This document shows, one piece after another, positions 51,211 to 61,202 of a DNA stretch of 64,000 nt. Numbering within the stretch: position 1 is the first letter of the stretch; each line of letters starts with the position of its first letter. The position numbers and the translations under genes are program-made. The notes under the pieces were generated by a model, which had not been told where the DNA came from, made no database searches, and worked only from the letters and a program-made list of their open reading frames with translations. Source of the DNA: Chryseobacterium polytrichastri (GTDB taxonomy: Bacteria > Bacteroidota > Bacteroidia > Flavobacteriales > Weeksellaceae). The stretch covers positions 1-64,000 of the forward strand of contig NZ_FRAV01000003.1 of NCBI RefSeq assembly GCF_900142445.1. Direction: 5' to 3'.

Positions 51211-52476
51211 ATGGATACTTTACGTACATATCTTATTCGTTGTTTTTGGTTTTCGGTTATGTTTTTCTGTGGTACTGTAGTAAATGGACAATCAAAAAAT
51301 ACATTGTCTTATTTTCTTGAAACAGCAAAAGTAAACAGTCCTGTTCTAAATGATTACAACAATCAGGTTATTTCTAATCGGATTGACAGTTTAAAATTAA
51401 AGGCAGCTTATGGTTTTATTGTTACGGGAGAAGGTAATGCGGGATATTCTCCGAGTATAAAAGGATGGGGGTATGATAATGCATTAACCAACGGGCAATC
51501 TCTTTTTGCGGGCGTAAGAGTTGCTAAAGAATTCATCAGCCGAAATAATCTTAATACAAGACTAGCGGGTGTTAATGCAAGTATTGCACAGGTTTTGGCT
51601 CAGAAAAACATTAGTATTCAGACGCTAAATAAGCAAATTACAGATCAGTATATAGCTACTTATGCCAGCCAACAGCAGTATGATGTAAGTAAAGAGATTA
51701 TTCATCTTTTGGATCAGGAAGATATAGTCCTGAAAAAACTGACACAGGCTGCGGTTTTTAAGCAAACAGATTATCTTACCTTCAAAGTAACGCTTCAGCA
51801 AAATGAATTGACCTTAGAACAACAGAAAGCCAACTGGCAGAATAATTATTCTTTACTGAAATATTTGTCGGGAATGATAGATAATACCTTTGAATCCCTT
51901 GAGAAACCTTCTTTTAATGATGTACTTTCTCCAACTTCTTTCGACGGAAGTATCTATGAAAAAGCTTTTCAGGCAGACAGTTTAAAATTGGCTAACGATG
52001 CAAAGATCATTCAGTATAATTATAAACCTAAAGTAATGGCCTTTTCAGATAGTGGTTATCAGTCTTCATTCACAACAACTCCGTATAAAAATTTCGGAAT
52101 GAGTGTTGGCGTTGGAGTTACTATTCCTATCTATGACGGGCATCAAAAAAAGATGTTGTTACAGCAAAATCAATTATCACTGGAAACCCGCCAGAAATAT
52201 CTTGAGCAAACGCAAAGACAATATCAACAGCAGATTCTACAGGTCAATAATCAGATGGAACAGTATGATAAAATGATTAATACCGCCAATCAGCAGATTA
52301 TCTACGCTAAAACTTTAGTTGAAGCCAATGCAAAGCAGCTGCCGACAGGAGATGTAAGAATGGTAGATTTTATTTTATCCATTAATAATTTACTTGGTTT
52401 AAAAGGAAATATTATCCAATACAACACTACTTTGTTCAACCTGAAGAATCAATTGCAATACTTAATCATCCCATAA
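51211..52476 (+). CDS. TolC family outer membrane efflux protein
   Basis: 421 aa with a signal peptide (CFWFSVMFFCGTVVNGQ). Long alpha-helical coiled stretches (NKQITDQYIATYASQQQYDV; QQKANWQNNYSLLKYLSG) and VGVTIPIYDGHQKKML are typical of the outer membrane factor that forms the exit duct of tripartite pumps. First of the efflux operon; 3 bp to the adaptor gene. TATCTTTA about 20 bp upstream of the ATG may be its -7. Confidence 0.88.
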   Translation: MDTLRTYLIRCFWFSVMFFCGTVVNGQSKNTLSYFLETAKVNSPVLNDYNNQVISNRIDSLKLKAAYGFIVTGEGNAGYSPSIKGWGYDNALTNGQSLFAGVRVAKEFISRNNLNTRLAGVNASIAQVLAQKNISIQTLNKQITDQYIATYASQQQYDVSKEIIHLLDQEDIVLKKLTQAAVFKQTDYLTFKVTLQQNELTLEQQKANWQNNYSLLKYLSGMIDNTFESLEKPSFNDVLSPTSFDGSIYEKAFQADSLKLANDAKIIQYNYKPKVMAFSDSGYQSSFTTTPYKNFGMSVGVGVTIPIYDGHQKKMLLQQNQLSLETRQKYLEQTQRQYQQQILQVNNQMEQYDKMINTANQQIIYAKTLVEANAKQLPTGDVRMVDFILSINNLLGLKGNIIQYNTTLFNLKNQLQYLIIP

Positions 52477-52479
52477 ACT

Positions 52480-53403
52480 ATGAAAAAAATAATCACCCTC
52501 ATCATCATATTTCTTGTTGTTTTAGGTTGCAAAAAAACAGGAGAAAATGCTTTGGCTGCGTCTGAACCTGATGCTAAACCCAAAACACTTGTCACCATAG
52601 CTTATCCTTCCGATACTGCTCAGCTTAACAGTATGATTACGCTTAATGCGACTGCAACTTATTTATTAAAATCGGATGTAAAGGCTAACAGCAATGGCTA
52701 TATCACAAAAATGACCATTAAACTGGCGGACCGAGTGAGCAAAGGCTCCGTCCTTTTCGGATTGCAGACCAAAGAGGCAAGAGCTTTGGGAAATACAATC
52801 AATAAATTGGATACCTCTTTTCGTTTTAATGGAGCAACAACGGTAACGAGCCCTGCAACGGGATATGTTGCCATGTTGAACCATCAGATTGGAGATTATG
52901 TGCAGGATGGGGAAGTCTTGGCAACCATTACAGATGCGAGCAGTTTTGGTTTTGTGGTGAATGTACCTTACGAATACCTTCAGATTATAAAAAGTAAAGG
53001 TGCTTTACCAATTACTTTGCCCGACAATACCGTTTTGCAAGGAAGAATTACTAAAGTGATGCCTTCGGTGGATCCTGTTTCTCAAACGGTAAAAGTCCTT
53101 TTACAAGCTTCCAATAACAATATTCCTGAGAATTTGATTGGTACAATAAGCTTTTCTAAAACTTCCGCTTATGGATTATCGGTGCCCAAAATGGCAGTTG
53201 TAAGTGATGAAACACAATCTTCTTTTTGGGTGATGAAATTAATTAATGACACCACAGCTGTGAAAACAGAGATCACAAAAGGTGTGGAAACGGATAAATA
53301 CATCCAAATAAAATCCGGTAATCTAACAACAAAAGACAGAGTAATTGTCTCAGGGAATTTTGGGTTGAGTGATACTGCAACAGTGAAAATACAAAAACCT
53401 TAA
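52480..53403 (+). CDS. RND efflux periplasmic adaptor (membrane fusion protein), lipoprotein
   Basis: 307 aa. Lipobox in IIIFLVVLGCKKTG. A lipoyl/barrel-sandwich domain (SDVKANSNGYITKMTIKLADRVSKG ... VTSPATGYVAMLNHQIGDYVQDG) and beta-barrel region (VPYEYLQI, GRITKVMPSVDPVSQTVKV) follow in order. The alpha-hairpin is short. It joins the RND pump to the TolC-like duct. Starts 3 bp after the duct gene and ends 4 bp before the pump gene. Confidence 0.9.
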   Translation: MKKIITLIIIFLVVLGCKKTGENALAASEPDAKPKTLVTIAYPSDTAQLNSMITLNATATYLLKSDVKANSNGYITKMTIKLADRVSKGSVLFGLQTKEARALGNTINKLDTSFRFNGATTVTSPATGYVAMLNHQIGDYVQDGEVLATITDASSFGFVVNVPYEYLQIIKSKGALPITLPDNTVLQGRITKVMPSVDPVSQTVKVLLQASNNNIPENLIGTISFSKTSAYGLSVPKMAVVSDETQSSFWVMKLINDTTAVKTEITKGVETDKYIQIKSGNLTTKDRVIVSGNFGLSDTATVKIQKP

Positions 53404-53407
53404 GCTG

Positions 53408-56400
53408 ATGAAAAAGTCATTTTTTGTAACCTATAAAAGCCCTTTATTGGTATTGATTTTCTTAATACTGGCGAGCGGAATTTATTCCTATACTAAAATT
53501 CAGTCTGCTTTATTTCCGCAGATCACTTTTCCAAAGATAAAGATCATTGCTGATGCAGGGCAGCAGCCTGTTAATCAAATGACAGTTGGTGTAACCAAAG
53601 TGTTGGAAGCTGCTGTGAAAAAAGTTCCTGATCTGCAGGTTTTAAAAAGCACAACCAGCAGAGGAAGTTGTGAAATTTCCGCATTTATGGATTGGAATGT
53701 AAATGTAGATCTGGCAAAACAACAGATTGAAAGCAGTGTGAATGAAGTAAGAAATCAGTTACCTCCAGATATTAATATTTCCGTTGAAAAAATGAATCCA
53801 TCGATTCTTCCGGTTATGGGGTATTCTTTGAATTCTAGTTCAAAAGATCCAATTGAATTAAAGCAACTCGCTCTTTATACCATAAAACCTTTCCTCTCAC
53901 AGGTTCCTGGCGTGAGTGAAGTGAGAATTATTGGCGGACAAGACAAGGAATTTCGGGTGGTGATGAATCAGGAAATGATGGCAAGGTTAAGCATTACCCC
54001 GGCTTCGGTGGAACAGGCAATTAACACAACTAATTTTATCAAATCAAATGGGTATTCTTCAGATTTTCGCTATTTGTATCTAACGCTTACCGATGCTCAG
54101 ATTCGTAATGAAAATCAGTTGAAAAATCTTGTGGTGAGCAACAACGGAAACCGTATAGTATTGTTGAGTGATATTGCCCAGATTAATGTTCACAATGCGA
54201 AACAATATATAAAAGTTAATGCAAACGGACAGGAAAGTATTCTTATTGCCATTATACAGCAACCTAATGCGAATGTGGTAGATCTGAGTAAAGCAATGGA
54301 GGCAAAAATTGCTGAACTCCAAAAAACACTGCCAAAAGATCTTGTTTTAAAACCTTATTACGTTCAGGCAGATTTTGTGAATGATTCTATTAAAAGTGTA
54401 ACCGATGCTTTGTGGATAGGGCTGATTTTAGCCATTATTGTAGCGATTATTTTTCTTCGTTCATGGAAGGCGAGTGCGGTAATTTTAATCACGATTCCAA
54501 TTACCTTAAGTCTTACCATGCTTGTTTTGTATGCAATGGGGCAGACGTTTAATATTATGACATTAGGTGCTATTGCTGCTGCCATAGGATTAATCATTGA
54601 TGATGCTATTGTGGTGGTAGAACAGATCCATAGAACTCACGAAGAGCATCCTGAAGAATCCTCTAAAACATTAGTACAGAAAGCCATTAATTATTTATTA
54701 AAAGCAATGATTGGTTCGTCATTAAGCACCATTGTGATCTTTCTTCCTTTTATGCTGATGAGTGGCGTGGCTGGGGCTTATTTTAAAGTGATGACAGATA
54801 CGATGATTATCACGCTGGTGTGTTCATTTTTTGCAACATGGATATTATTACCCATTGTTTATTTGCTATTATCATCGGGAAAGAAAGAAGAAAAAAATCT
54901 TGAGCATCACGATGTAAAAGAAAGAAAATGGGTAGGCTTCTTTATAAGAAAACCATTGTACAGTTATTTGTTTATCGGAATTCTTATTGTACTTACAGCA
55001 ATAATCCTCCCGAATATAAGCACCGGATTCTTGCCGGATATGGATGAAGGAAGTATTGTTTTAGATTATAATTCGCCGCCAGGAACATCTCTTGAAGAAA
55101 CAGACAGAGAATTAAAACAAGTTGAAAAGATCATTACTTCAACTCCCGAAGTAGCTGCATATAGCCGAAGAACGGGAACTCAAATGGGATTCTTCATTAC
55201 AGAACCGAACCGAGGAGATTATTTAATTCAGTTAAAAAAAGACAGAAGCAAGACTACTAATGAAGTTACGGATGAAATTCGGACAAAAATTGATGCTTCT
55301 GGCTTACCTCTAACTGTTGATTTCGGGCAGGTGATTACAGATATGCTTGGTGATTTAATGAGTAGCGTGCAGCCCATTGAAATTAAAGTTTTCGGGACCG
55401 ATCAAAAAGTCATTGAAGGATATTCAAAAAAAATCGCCGGTATTGTAAGTAAAGTAAAAGGTACAGCCGATGTTTTCGATGGAATTGTAATTGCAGGACC
55501 ATCAATGGTTGTAACTCCCAAACTCTCTGTTTTAGCACAGTACAATATTTCTTTACCGGATTTTCAGAATCAGTTGCAGGCCAATTTAGATGGAAATGTA
55601 GCCGGCAATATTTTCGATAAGGTTCAGTATACGCCAATACGTTTATTATATAACGAAAAAAGCAATCAATCGTTAAGTGATATCAATAACAGTATGATTG
55701 CTTTGCCTAACGGAACTTTGAAACCATTGAGTGAATTTGCCACTGTAAGCGTAGTAACGGGTTCTGCGGAAGTAAACAGAGAAGACTTACAAACATTAGG
55801 GATTGTAACGGCAAGATTAGATAACGGGAATTTGGGAGGAACCATTCAGGACATCCAGAATCAGGTCAACCAGAAAATAAAATTACCAAGCGGATATTCT
55901 GTAGTGTATGGTGGTGCTTATGCAGAACAGCAGCAATCTTTTAAAGAATTATTGATTATTTTGATAGTTTCCAGTTTGTTGGTTTTTTCGGTGATGCTTT
56001 TTTTATTTAGAAATGTTGTGGTTGCTTTAATCATTTTATTTGTTTCTGTGTTAGGACTTTCGGGGGGGATTATATTGCTGTATTTAACCAATACTCCTCT
56101 GAATGTCGGAAGTTATACAGGGCTCATTATGATGGTTGGAATTATTGGTGAAAATGCCATTTTTACCTATTTGCAGTTCCACGAAAGTTTAGCCACTAAA
56201 ACCAAAGAAGAAGCTGTGATTTATGCAATTAGCACAAGGCTTCGGCCTAAATTAATGACGGCTTTGGGAGCCATTATCGCTTTAATGCCTTTAGCTCTGG
56301 GAATTGGCACGGGAGCGCAAATGCATCAGCCTTTGGCTATTGCTGTTATTGGAGGTTTTATTATTGCACTACCTCTTTTACTGATTGTTTTGCCTACATT

Positions 56401-56449
56401 GTTGAGTAAGGTAAACTTCAAACCCAATGAAAATATTTCAGACTCTTAG
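53408..56449 (+). CDS. RND efflux transporter permease
   Basis: 1013 aa, full length for AcrB/CusA-type pumps, with 12 predicted spans in two halves. The proton-relay aspartates Asp398-Asp399 are in GLIIDDAIVVVE. Porter-domain segments FPQITFPKIKI and STGFLPDMDEGSIVLDYNSP follow RND patterns; the last resembles the heavy-metal branch (FLPxMDEG). The methionine pair of CusA is not evident, so drug, lipid or solvent export is as likely as metal. The operon continues downstream. Confidence 0.93.
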   Translation: MKKSFFVTYKSPLLVLIFLILASGIYSYTKIQSALFPQITFPKIKIIADAGQQPVNQMTVGVTKVLEAAVKKVPDLQVLKSTTSRGSCEISAFMDWNVNVDLAKQQIESSVNEVRNQLPPDINISVEKMNPSILPVMGYSLNSSSKDPIELKQLALYTIKPFLSQVPGVSEVRIIGGQDKEFRVVMNQEMMARLSITPASVEQAINTTNFIKSNGYSSDFRYLYLTLTDAQIRNENQLKNLVVSNNGNRIVLLSDIAQINVHNAKQYIKVNANGQESILIAIIQQPNANVVDLSKAMEAKIAELQKTLPKDLVLKPYYVQADFVNDSIKSVTDALWIGLILAIIVAIIFLRSWKASAVILITIPITLSLTMLVLYAMGQTFNIMTLGAIAAAIGLIIDDAIVVVEQIHRTHEEHPEESSKTLVQKAINYLLKAMIGSSLSTIVIFLPFMLMSGVAGAYFKVMTDTMIITLVCSFFATWILLPIVYLLLSSGKKEEKNLEHHDVKERKWVGFFIRKPLYSYLFIGILIVLTAIILPNISTGFLPDMDEGSIVLDYNSPPGTSLEETDRELKQVEKIITSTPEVAAYSRRTGTQMGFFITEPNRGDYLIQLKKDRSKTTNEVTDEIRTKIDASGLPLTVDFGQVITDMLGDLMSSVQPIEIKVFGTDQKVIEGYSKKIAGIVSKVKGTADVFDGIVIAGPSMVVTPKLSVLAQYNISLPDFQNQLQANLDGNVAGNIFDKVQYTPIRLLYNEKSNQSLSDINNSMIALPNGTLKPLSEFATVSVVTGSAEVNREDLQTLGIVTARLDNGNLGGTIQDIQNQVNQKIKLPSGYSVVYGGAYAEQQQSFKELLIILIVSSLLVFSVMLFLFRNVVVALIILFVSVLGLSGGIILLYLTNTPLNVGSYTGLIMMVGIIGENAIFTYLQFHESLATKTKEEAVIYAISTRLRPKLMTALGAIIALMPLALGIGTGAQMHQPLAIAVIGGFIIALPLLLIVLPTLLSKVNFKPNENISDS

Positions 56450-56511
56450 GATTGATAGTAAGCAATATTCAAAATTTATTCAGAATCATTTTTTTATTTT
56501 GCAGATATAAA

Positions 56512-57198
56512 ATGCCAGTTATGAGACTTAATTCTTTTCAGTTCAAAAAAGTAAACCCTGTTGAGTGGGGTATTTTCGCAGTGCTCATCTTGATATTTCT
56601 GTTTTTAAGTTGCTATGTCATTGCAGAGCCGCCTCAATATTTGGATATCCATATTTCAAAGGAAATACAGGAGAATCAAAGTTTAAGGCTGAATAATTTT
56701 ATGATCTGGATCAGTTGGTTTGGAAGAACATCCATCTCTGTTGTATTAGTAATATCTCTCTCTTTGGCTTTACTATTATTACAATTCAAAAGAGAAGCAA
56801 TTTTATTGCTATCTACCTTATTTTCAGGAGTGGTTGGGTTGTTTTTTAAAGTGCTTATAAACAGACCTCGCCCGTCTGCCAAGTTGGTGACCTTACTTGA
56901 AGATACCAAATTCCAAAGTTTCCCGAGCGGACACGTCTTGTTTTATACGGTTTTCTTTGGTTCGCTGATTCTTATGGTAATGAATACAAATAAGTTGAAT
57001 AAGACTGTTAAAGTAATTCTCACTCTCATTTGCCTAGTTATGATAGTTGTCGGTGCTATTTCAAGGGTTTATTTAGGAGCGCACTGGTTTACAGATGTTT
57101 TAGGAGGCTTTGTGCTGGGATGCATTCTTTTGGTAATTGCAGCCCATTTTTATCTTGAAAATACAGGAGGTATCTATAATAAACAAAAAGCTTTTTGA
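56512..57198 (+). CDS. PAP2 family phosphatase
   Basis: 228 aa from ATG 56512. The three phosphatase signature segments are KVLINRPRPSAK, FPSGHVLF and SRVYLGAHWFTDVLGG, within six membrane spans. It would dephosphorylate undecaprenyl or phosphatidyl phosphates at the membrane. It follows the pump gene by 62 bp on the same strand. Confidence 0.92.
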   Translation: MPVMRLNSFQFKKVNPVEWGIFAVLILIFLFLSCYVIAEPPQYLDIHISKEIQENQSLRLNNFMIWISWFGRTSISVVLVISLSLALLLLQFKREAILLLSTLFSGVVGLFFKVLINRPRPSAKLVTLLEDTKFQSFPSGHVLFYTVFFGSLILMVMNTNKLNKTVKVILTLICLVMIVVGAISRVYLGAHWFTDVLGGFVLGCILLVIAAHFYLENTGGIYNKQKAF

Positions 57199-57220
57199 TG
57201 TTAACTTAAAACCTTTTATT

Positions 57221-57637
57221 ATGTGGATTTATTATGCATTACTTTCAGCGCTATTTGCTGCATTCACGGCCATTTTTGCAAAAATAGGAGTGTCTAATAT
57301 CAATTCTAATCTTGCAACAGGCATTAGAACAATCATCATTCTTATATTGGTTTGGAGTATTGTATTGATAAAAGGGGAGGCCAAAGAAATAGGTTCATTA
57401 TCAAAACAGAATATTATATTTTTGGTTCTGTCGGGCGTGGCAACAGGCTTGTCTTGGTTGTTTTATTTTAAAGCATTACAAATCGGGAAGGTGTCGCAGG
57501 TGGCTGCTGTAGATAAATTAAGTGTAGCAATAGCCATCATTTTTGCAGTATTATTTTTTAAAGAAACATTGACCTTAAAAACAGCAATGGGAGCGCTTCT
57601 TATTATTGGAGGAACGATATTGTTGGCTTTAAAATGA
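57221..57637 (+). CDS. EamA/DMT family transporter (single-repeat)
   Basis: 138 aa from the ATG at 57221 (MWIYYALLSALFAAFTAIFA). It has five hydrophobic spans, one EamA repeat instead of the usual two; ends GALLIIGGTILLALK. Such half-size members work as dimers, like the SMR family. It is 22 bp after the PAP2 gene. Substrate unknown. Confidence 0.85.
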   Translation: MWIYYALLSALFAAFTAIFAKIGVSNINSNLATGIRTIIILILVWSIVLIKGEAKEIGSLSKQNIIFLVLSGVATGLSWLFYFKALQIGKVSQVAAVDKLSVAIAIIFAVLFFKETLTLKTAMGALLIIGGTILLALK

Positions 57638-57656
57638 TTAGATAAATGATGAACTT

Positions 57657-57882
57657 GTTTAATTTTTTTCTTTTAACCACAAAAGGTACAAAAGAATTAC
57701 GCATTATTTAAGTTAACCATGAATTGTAAATAAAGAACACATAAGTTAAAAAAAATATTTGCATATTGAGCGGAGTCGAAATATTTTCTTTTGTAAGCTT
57801 TGTTTTCAAAATAGCTAAGTGTTAAATGATCCGATAATAGCTTTTGACTCTTTTGTGGTTTGACTTTTTGATTAGTTTAAAC
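57657..57882. repeat. Intergenic inverted-repeat-ended element, copy 2
   Basis: About 226 bp with left arm AACCACAAAAGGTACAAAAG and right arm CTTTTGACTCTTTTGTGGTT, ending GTTTAAAC. The interior shares CATAAGTT, AAGCTTTGTTTTC and GATAATAG-type blocks with copy 1. It also carries TGAGCGGAGTCGAAATATT, absent from copy 1. It lies 19 bp after the EamA stop codon and ends 10 bp before the convergent DUF4198 gene, so it may double as a terminator. Confidence 0.8.
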
Positions 57883-57892
57883 AGTTTTTTTA

Positions 57893-58606
57893 TTATTTAA
57901 CTTCAAGACTATAATCATAGCGATGTCTTTCCGAATAATACTGTTTGTTTTCAAAAACGCCTTTTTTATCAACGTATTGATCCAGGCGGATAAGATAATT
58001 TCCTTTTAGAGATAGAGGAAATGTTGCAGTACCATGATTATTAGTCATCACTTTTATATCCTGATTATTGGGTAAAAATATTCTTATCGAAGTTCCTGCT
58101 TTTACCGGAAGGCCATCGATAAAGGGATGAACGAGTGCAGCATTTTTTTCAATCTTAACAGATAGATATAAATAAGGCATCTCTTCTTTATATTTTTCAC
58201 CCTTATTTACGGTGTAGGCAGCGTGTAAATATTGTATGGGCTTAATATTTTCAAGACTTTTTTCTCGCTCAACTACCGGAAGCTTGGTATCAATTGCGGT
58301 AATCTGAAATATTCCGTCTTCTTTTGGTATGTAATATCCTATCCAATGATCATATTTCTGTTGAATAGGAACGGTGATTTTTTTACCGCTTGGGCTAATG
58401 ACTGTAACGGTGAAGTCTTTCATTTTATTGAGATCGTCTCCGTTTTTGATGTATCGTTCTTTTTCGTCATTTACTCCACCATAACGAATTTTTATAGTGA
58501 GTGTATCATTGCTCTTACCAGAGCCATCTAGTTCTATCCAATATCCATCAGCATAGGCAAAATTGCTTAGCAGAAGGGAAAATAATAAATAAAAAATTTT
58601 ATTCAC
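57893..58606 (-). CDS. DUF4198-like periplasmic protein
   Basis: 237 aa with a signal peptide (IFYLLFSLLLSNFAYA). The start of the mature protein, DGYWIELDGSGKSNDTLTIKIRYGG, then KDFTVTVISPSGKKITV and FPLSLKGNYLIRLDQYVD, fit the DUF4198 beta-sandwich often found beside metal or siderophore uptake genes. Twenty-three bp after the TonB receptor stop: same operon. Probably an accessory of that receptor. Confidence 0.75.
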   Translation of the reverse strand: MNKIFYLLFSLLLSNFAYADGYWIELDGSGKSNDTLTIKIRYGGVNDEKERYIKNGDDLNKMKDFTVTVISPSGKKITVPIQQKYDHWIGYYIPKEDGIFQITAIDTKLPVVEREKSLENIKPIQYLHAAYTVNKGEKYKEEMPYLYLSVKIEKNAALVHPFIDGLPVKAGTSIRIFLPNNQDIKVMTNNHGTATFPLSLKGNYLIRLDQYVDKKGVFENKQYYSERHRYDYSLEVK

Positions 58607-58629
58607 AGCGAGTATCTTTTAAAGGGTAT

Positions 58630-61002
58630 TTAAAATTTTAATGCTAGGCTTGCTAAAAATCGTATCGGAGCCTGAGGAGTTAGCCTTACAGACCATGCTC
58701 TTTCGCTGGTAATATTATCTATTTTTAAACCTAATCTGTATTTAGGACGATCATAAAATACGCTGGCATCAAACATTTTATAAGAAGGGATAATTACTTT
58801 AGCCGTTTGGGTGTTGGTTTGATAAGACATACTACCGATGTTTCCTCCGAAACCGGCTCCTAAACCACTGAATTTACCTTTTGTCAAAGCATAGCTTACC
58901 CAGAAATTATACATATTCTGTGGCCCTGAAGCGGCAGGACGAAGGTTTAATACAGAAGCATCAGATTTCGTAAACTTACTGTCGTTGTAGGCATAACCCG
59001 CAATAATGGTTAACCCTGCAATAGGATTGGCTGTAATATCTATTTCTACCCCTTTGCTGTATTGTGATCCGTCTTGTATTGAAAAATTGGCATCATCAGG
59101 ATCTGTTCTCAAAACATGATCTACCTTAATGTCATAATAACTAATGGTTCCCACAAGTTTATGATTAAACAAATCTGCTTTTGCACCGAATTCTAATTGA
59201 TTTCCTTTTTGAGGAATAAAGTTATTTCCGTTTTTATCAACCCCGCTGATGTTAAAGAACCCGTTCAGATAATTTCCAAAAAGAGATACTTTATCTTTTA
59301 AAACTTCATAAATTAATCCGGATTTGTGAGATAATGCGGTTTGCGTATAAGGTCCTGCCTGTAATCCGCTTACACTAAGACCGCCAGCTGTTTCACCCGT
59401 CAAAATGTTATAAACCCCATTGTAATGGAAATTATCAACTCTTAAACTTGCCATTACTTTTAATCGATCTGTAATATCAAAAACATCAGAAACATAAGCG
59501 GCATACGTATTATCACTACTTTTTTCTTTTCTTGGAGTTCCGGTGTTGGCAAGCGTATCAAGCATATCTCTTGTCACTCGGTAATCTTTTGGGGTATTGA
59601 CAAAATTAACGACCGGAGCATTCACGGTAACTCTGTCGAAATTATTGAAATTGTTGTAATAATCTAACCCAACAACCATTCTGTTACGGAATTTCCCGAT
59701 GTAGAAATCACCGATGAAATTTTGCTGTAGATTGGTAGCGATAAAATTGGTATTTCCTACAATAACGCTTGGTTGTAGCGTCGTATCAGAACGACCGTTT
59801 AAGGCTGTAATATAGCCATTGATTGTTGATCTTGCGCGGGAGAATATCGTTTGGGACGTCCATGAAGAGGATATCTTATAGTTTAGCTGTCCAAAAATAT
59901 TCATCATTTGAGTAGAGTAGGTGATGTCATCTCCCAAAAATGTTTTATTGTAAGGGAAATTCATATCAGCAATAGATTGAATCTTATTACTTTTTGTGTA
60001 AGGATTAAAACGAACCACTGAAGTTCCTTTTGCAATCCCAAACTCCACGTCTAATAATAATGAAAGTCTGTCGTTGATCTGATAAGAAAAACTTGGTGCA
60101 AGGGCTAAACTGTTGGTGAAGCCATTATCTTGAAAACTTTTTTCGAAAGTGGTAGCACCGTTTAATCTTAATAATGCTGTTTTGTCAGGATTTATCGGCG
60201 TATTGGTATCAAAAGTAAGTCGGTTGAAATTCCAGCTTCCGCCTGTATAACTTACTTCTCCACCCGTACCATTGTATGGTTTTTTAGTGACTCTGTTGTA
60301 TAATCCTCCGTAACTGCTTGAAACCTGTGTACCGAATAAAGTTGTGGAAGGTCCTTTAATAGCTTCTATTCTTTCAAGGTTGGCATTGTCTAAAAAGGAG
60401 AATGCAGCACCGGCAACTCCGTTTCTAGCATTAGGTTCCGTATCAAATCCACGGGAACGGAATGTTACTCTTCCCTGATTAGCAATCATCGGAATACCGG
60501 CGCCGGGAACATTTTTTGAAACACTTCCCAGATCCACAGCCATTTGCTGATTGATTAATTCTTTGGGAACAATATTATAAACCTGAGGATTTTCTAGGTA
60601 TTTAATAGGAAGCTTTGCAACATAAGGACTTTCTTTTCTGGTAACCTTAGAATTATTTCCGGCAATTCTTACTTCCTGTAATAACTGAATATTCTCTTTA
60701 GACAGTTTATAATTTACCGGTGAATCTTCACCCTCTTTTACTTCAATTGGAATTTGCTGCTCTTTAAGACCCAGCATCTGAATTTTCACAATATAATTTC
60801 CCGGAGCTATTTGGGAGAAATTGAAATTTCCTTTAATATCCGTAGTTGTATTTTTATTGAGTTCCAGAAGCGAAACCGAAACAAGCTCTAGAGGTTCATC
60901 ATCAACAGAAGTGATAATTCCTGAGATACTTCCTGTTTTAGTTTGAGCATAGGATGAAAAATAGGATAGAATTAAAGATAAAAAAATTAATCGTTTAAGC
61001 AT
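58630..61002 (-). CDS. TonB-dependent siderophore-type receptor
   Basis: 790 aa with a signal peptide (LIFLSLILSYFSSYAQ). The order is CarboxypepD_reg-like domain (about 23-105, GSISGIITSVDDEPLELVSVS), plug (about 130-240, with GSVSKNVPGAGIPM, FRSRGFDTEP and the GPSTTLFG segment), then a 22-strand barrel ending in the aromatic tail ASLALKF. It imports a chelate across the outer membrane with TonB energy. A minus-strand TACATTTG at 61210-61203 gives a leader of about 195 nt containing a 40-codon ORF. Iron control is likely, but I find no clear Fur box. Confidence 0.92.
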   Translation of the reverse strand: MLKRLIFLSLILSYFSSYAQTKTGSISGIITSVDDEPLELVSVSLLELNKNTTTDIKGNFNFSQIAPGNYIVKIQMLGLKEQQIPIEVKEGEDSPVNYKLSKENIQLLQEVRIAGNNSKVTRKESPYVAKLPIKYLENPQVYNIVPKELINQQMAVDLGSVSKNVPGAGIPMIANQGRVTFRSRGFDTEPNARNGVAGAAFSFLDNANLERIEAIKGPSTTLFGTQVSSSYGGLYNRVTKKPYNGTGGEVSYTGGSWNFNRLTFDTNTPINPDKTALLRLNGATTFEKSFQDNGFTNSLALAPSFSYQINDRLSLLLDVEFGIAKGTSVVRFNPYTKSNKIQSIADMNFPYNKTFLGDDITYSTQMMNIFGQLNYKISSSWTSQTIFSRARSTINGYITALNGRSDTTLQPSVIVGNTNFIATNLQQNFIGDFYIGKFRNRMVVGLDYYNNFNNFDRVTVNAPVVNFVNTPKDYRVTRDMLDTLANTGTPRKEKSSDNTYAAYVSDVFDITDRLKVMASLRVDNFHYNGVYNILTGETAGGLSVSGLQAGPYTQTALSHKSGLIYEVLKDKVSLFGNYLNGFFNISGVDKNGNNFIPQKGNQLEFGAKADLFNHKLVGTISYYDIKVDHVLRTDPDDANFSIQDGSQYSKGVEIDITANPIAGLTIIAGYAYNDSKFTKSDASVLNLRPAASGPQNMYNFWVSYALTKGKFSGLGAGFGGNIGSMSYQTNTQTAKVIIPSYKMFDASVFYDRPKYRLGLKIDNITSERAWSVRLTPQAPIRFLASLALKF

Positions 61003-61021
61003 AGTTGAAAAAATTTATTCC

Positions 61022-61144
61022 TTAGCTAATCATCAAATTTGATTTGTTTCCTAGGGAATGATTACGGTTTTGGGTGAATGTCTTAGTTTCTGATGGTAAA
61101 TGGCGATGGAATGCAGAAGTATAACTGCCATTTTGTATATTCAT
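61022..61144 (-). CDS. Small upstream ORF (40 aa) in the leader of the TonB receptor gene
   Basis: Starts at ATG 61144 (MNIQNGSYTSAFHRHLPSET) and stops 19 bp before the receptor start codon. The composition, with varied polar residues and little Lys/Ile/Phe excess, is unlike random AT-rich sequence. It sits between a likely -7 element and the receptor gene, so it would be translated first on the same mRNA. It could be a leader peptide controlling the receptor or a small protein. Confidence 0.45.
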   Translation of the reverse strand: MNIQNGSYTSAFHRHLPSETKTFTQNRNHSLGNKSNLMIS

Positions 61145-61202
61145 GTTAATTAAACGGAATTTGTTTTCATTATATTTATTTAGACCAAATATTAATAATT
61201 TG

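Noticed and set aside
61176..61190. Fur box upstream of the siderophore-type receptor
   Set aside because: Only a half-site-like TTTAGACCAAATA is present, without the expected inverted partner, and it may be part of the ordinary AT-rich promoter.
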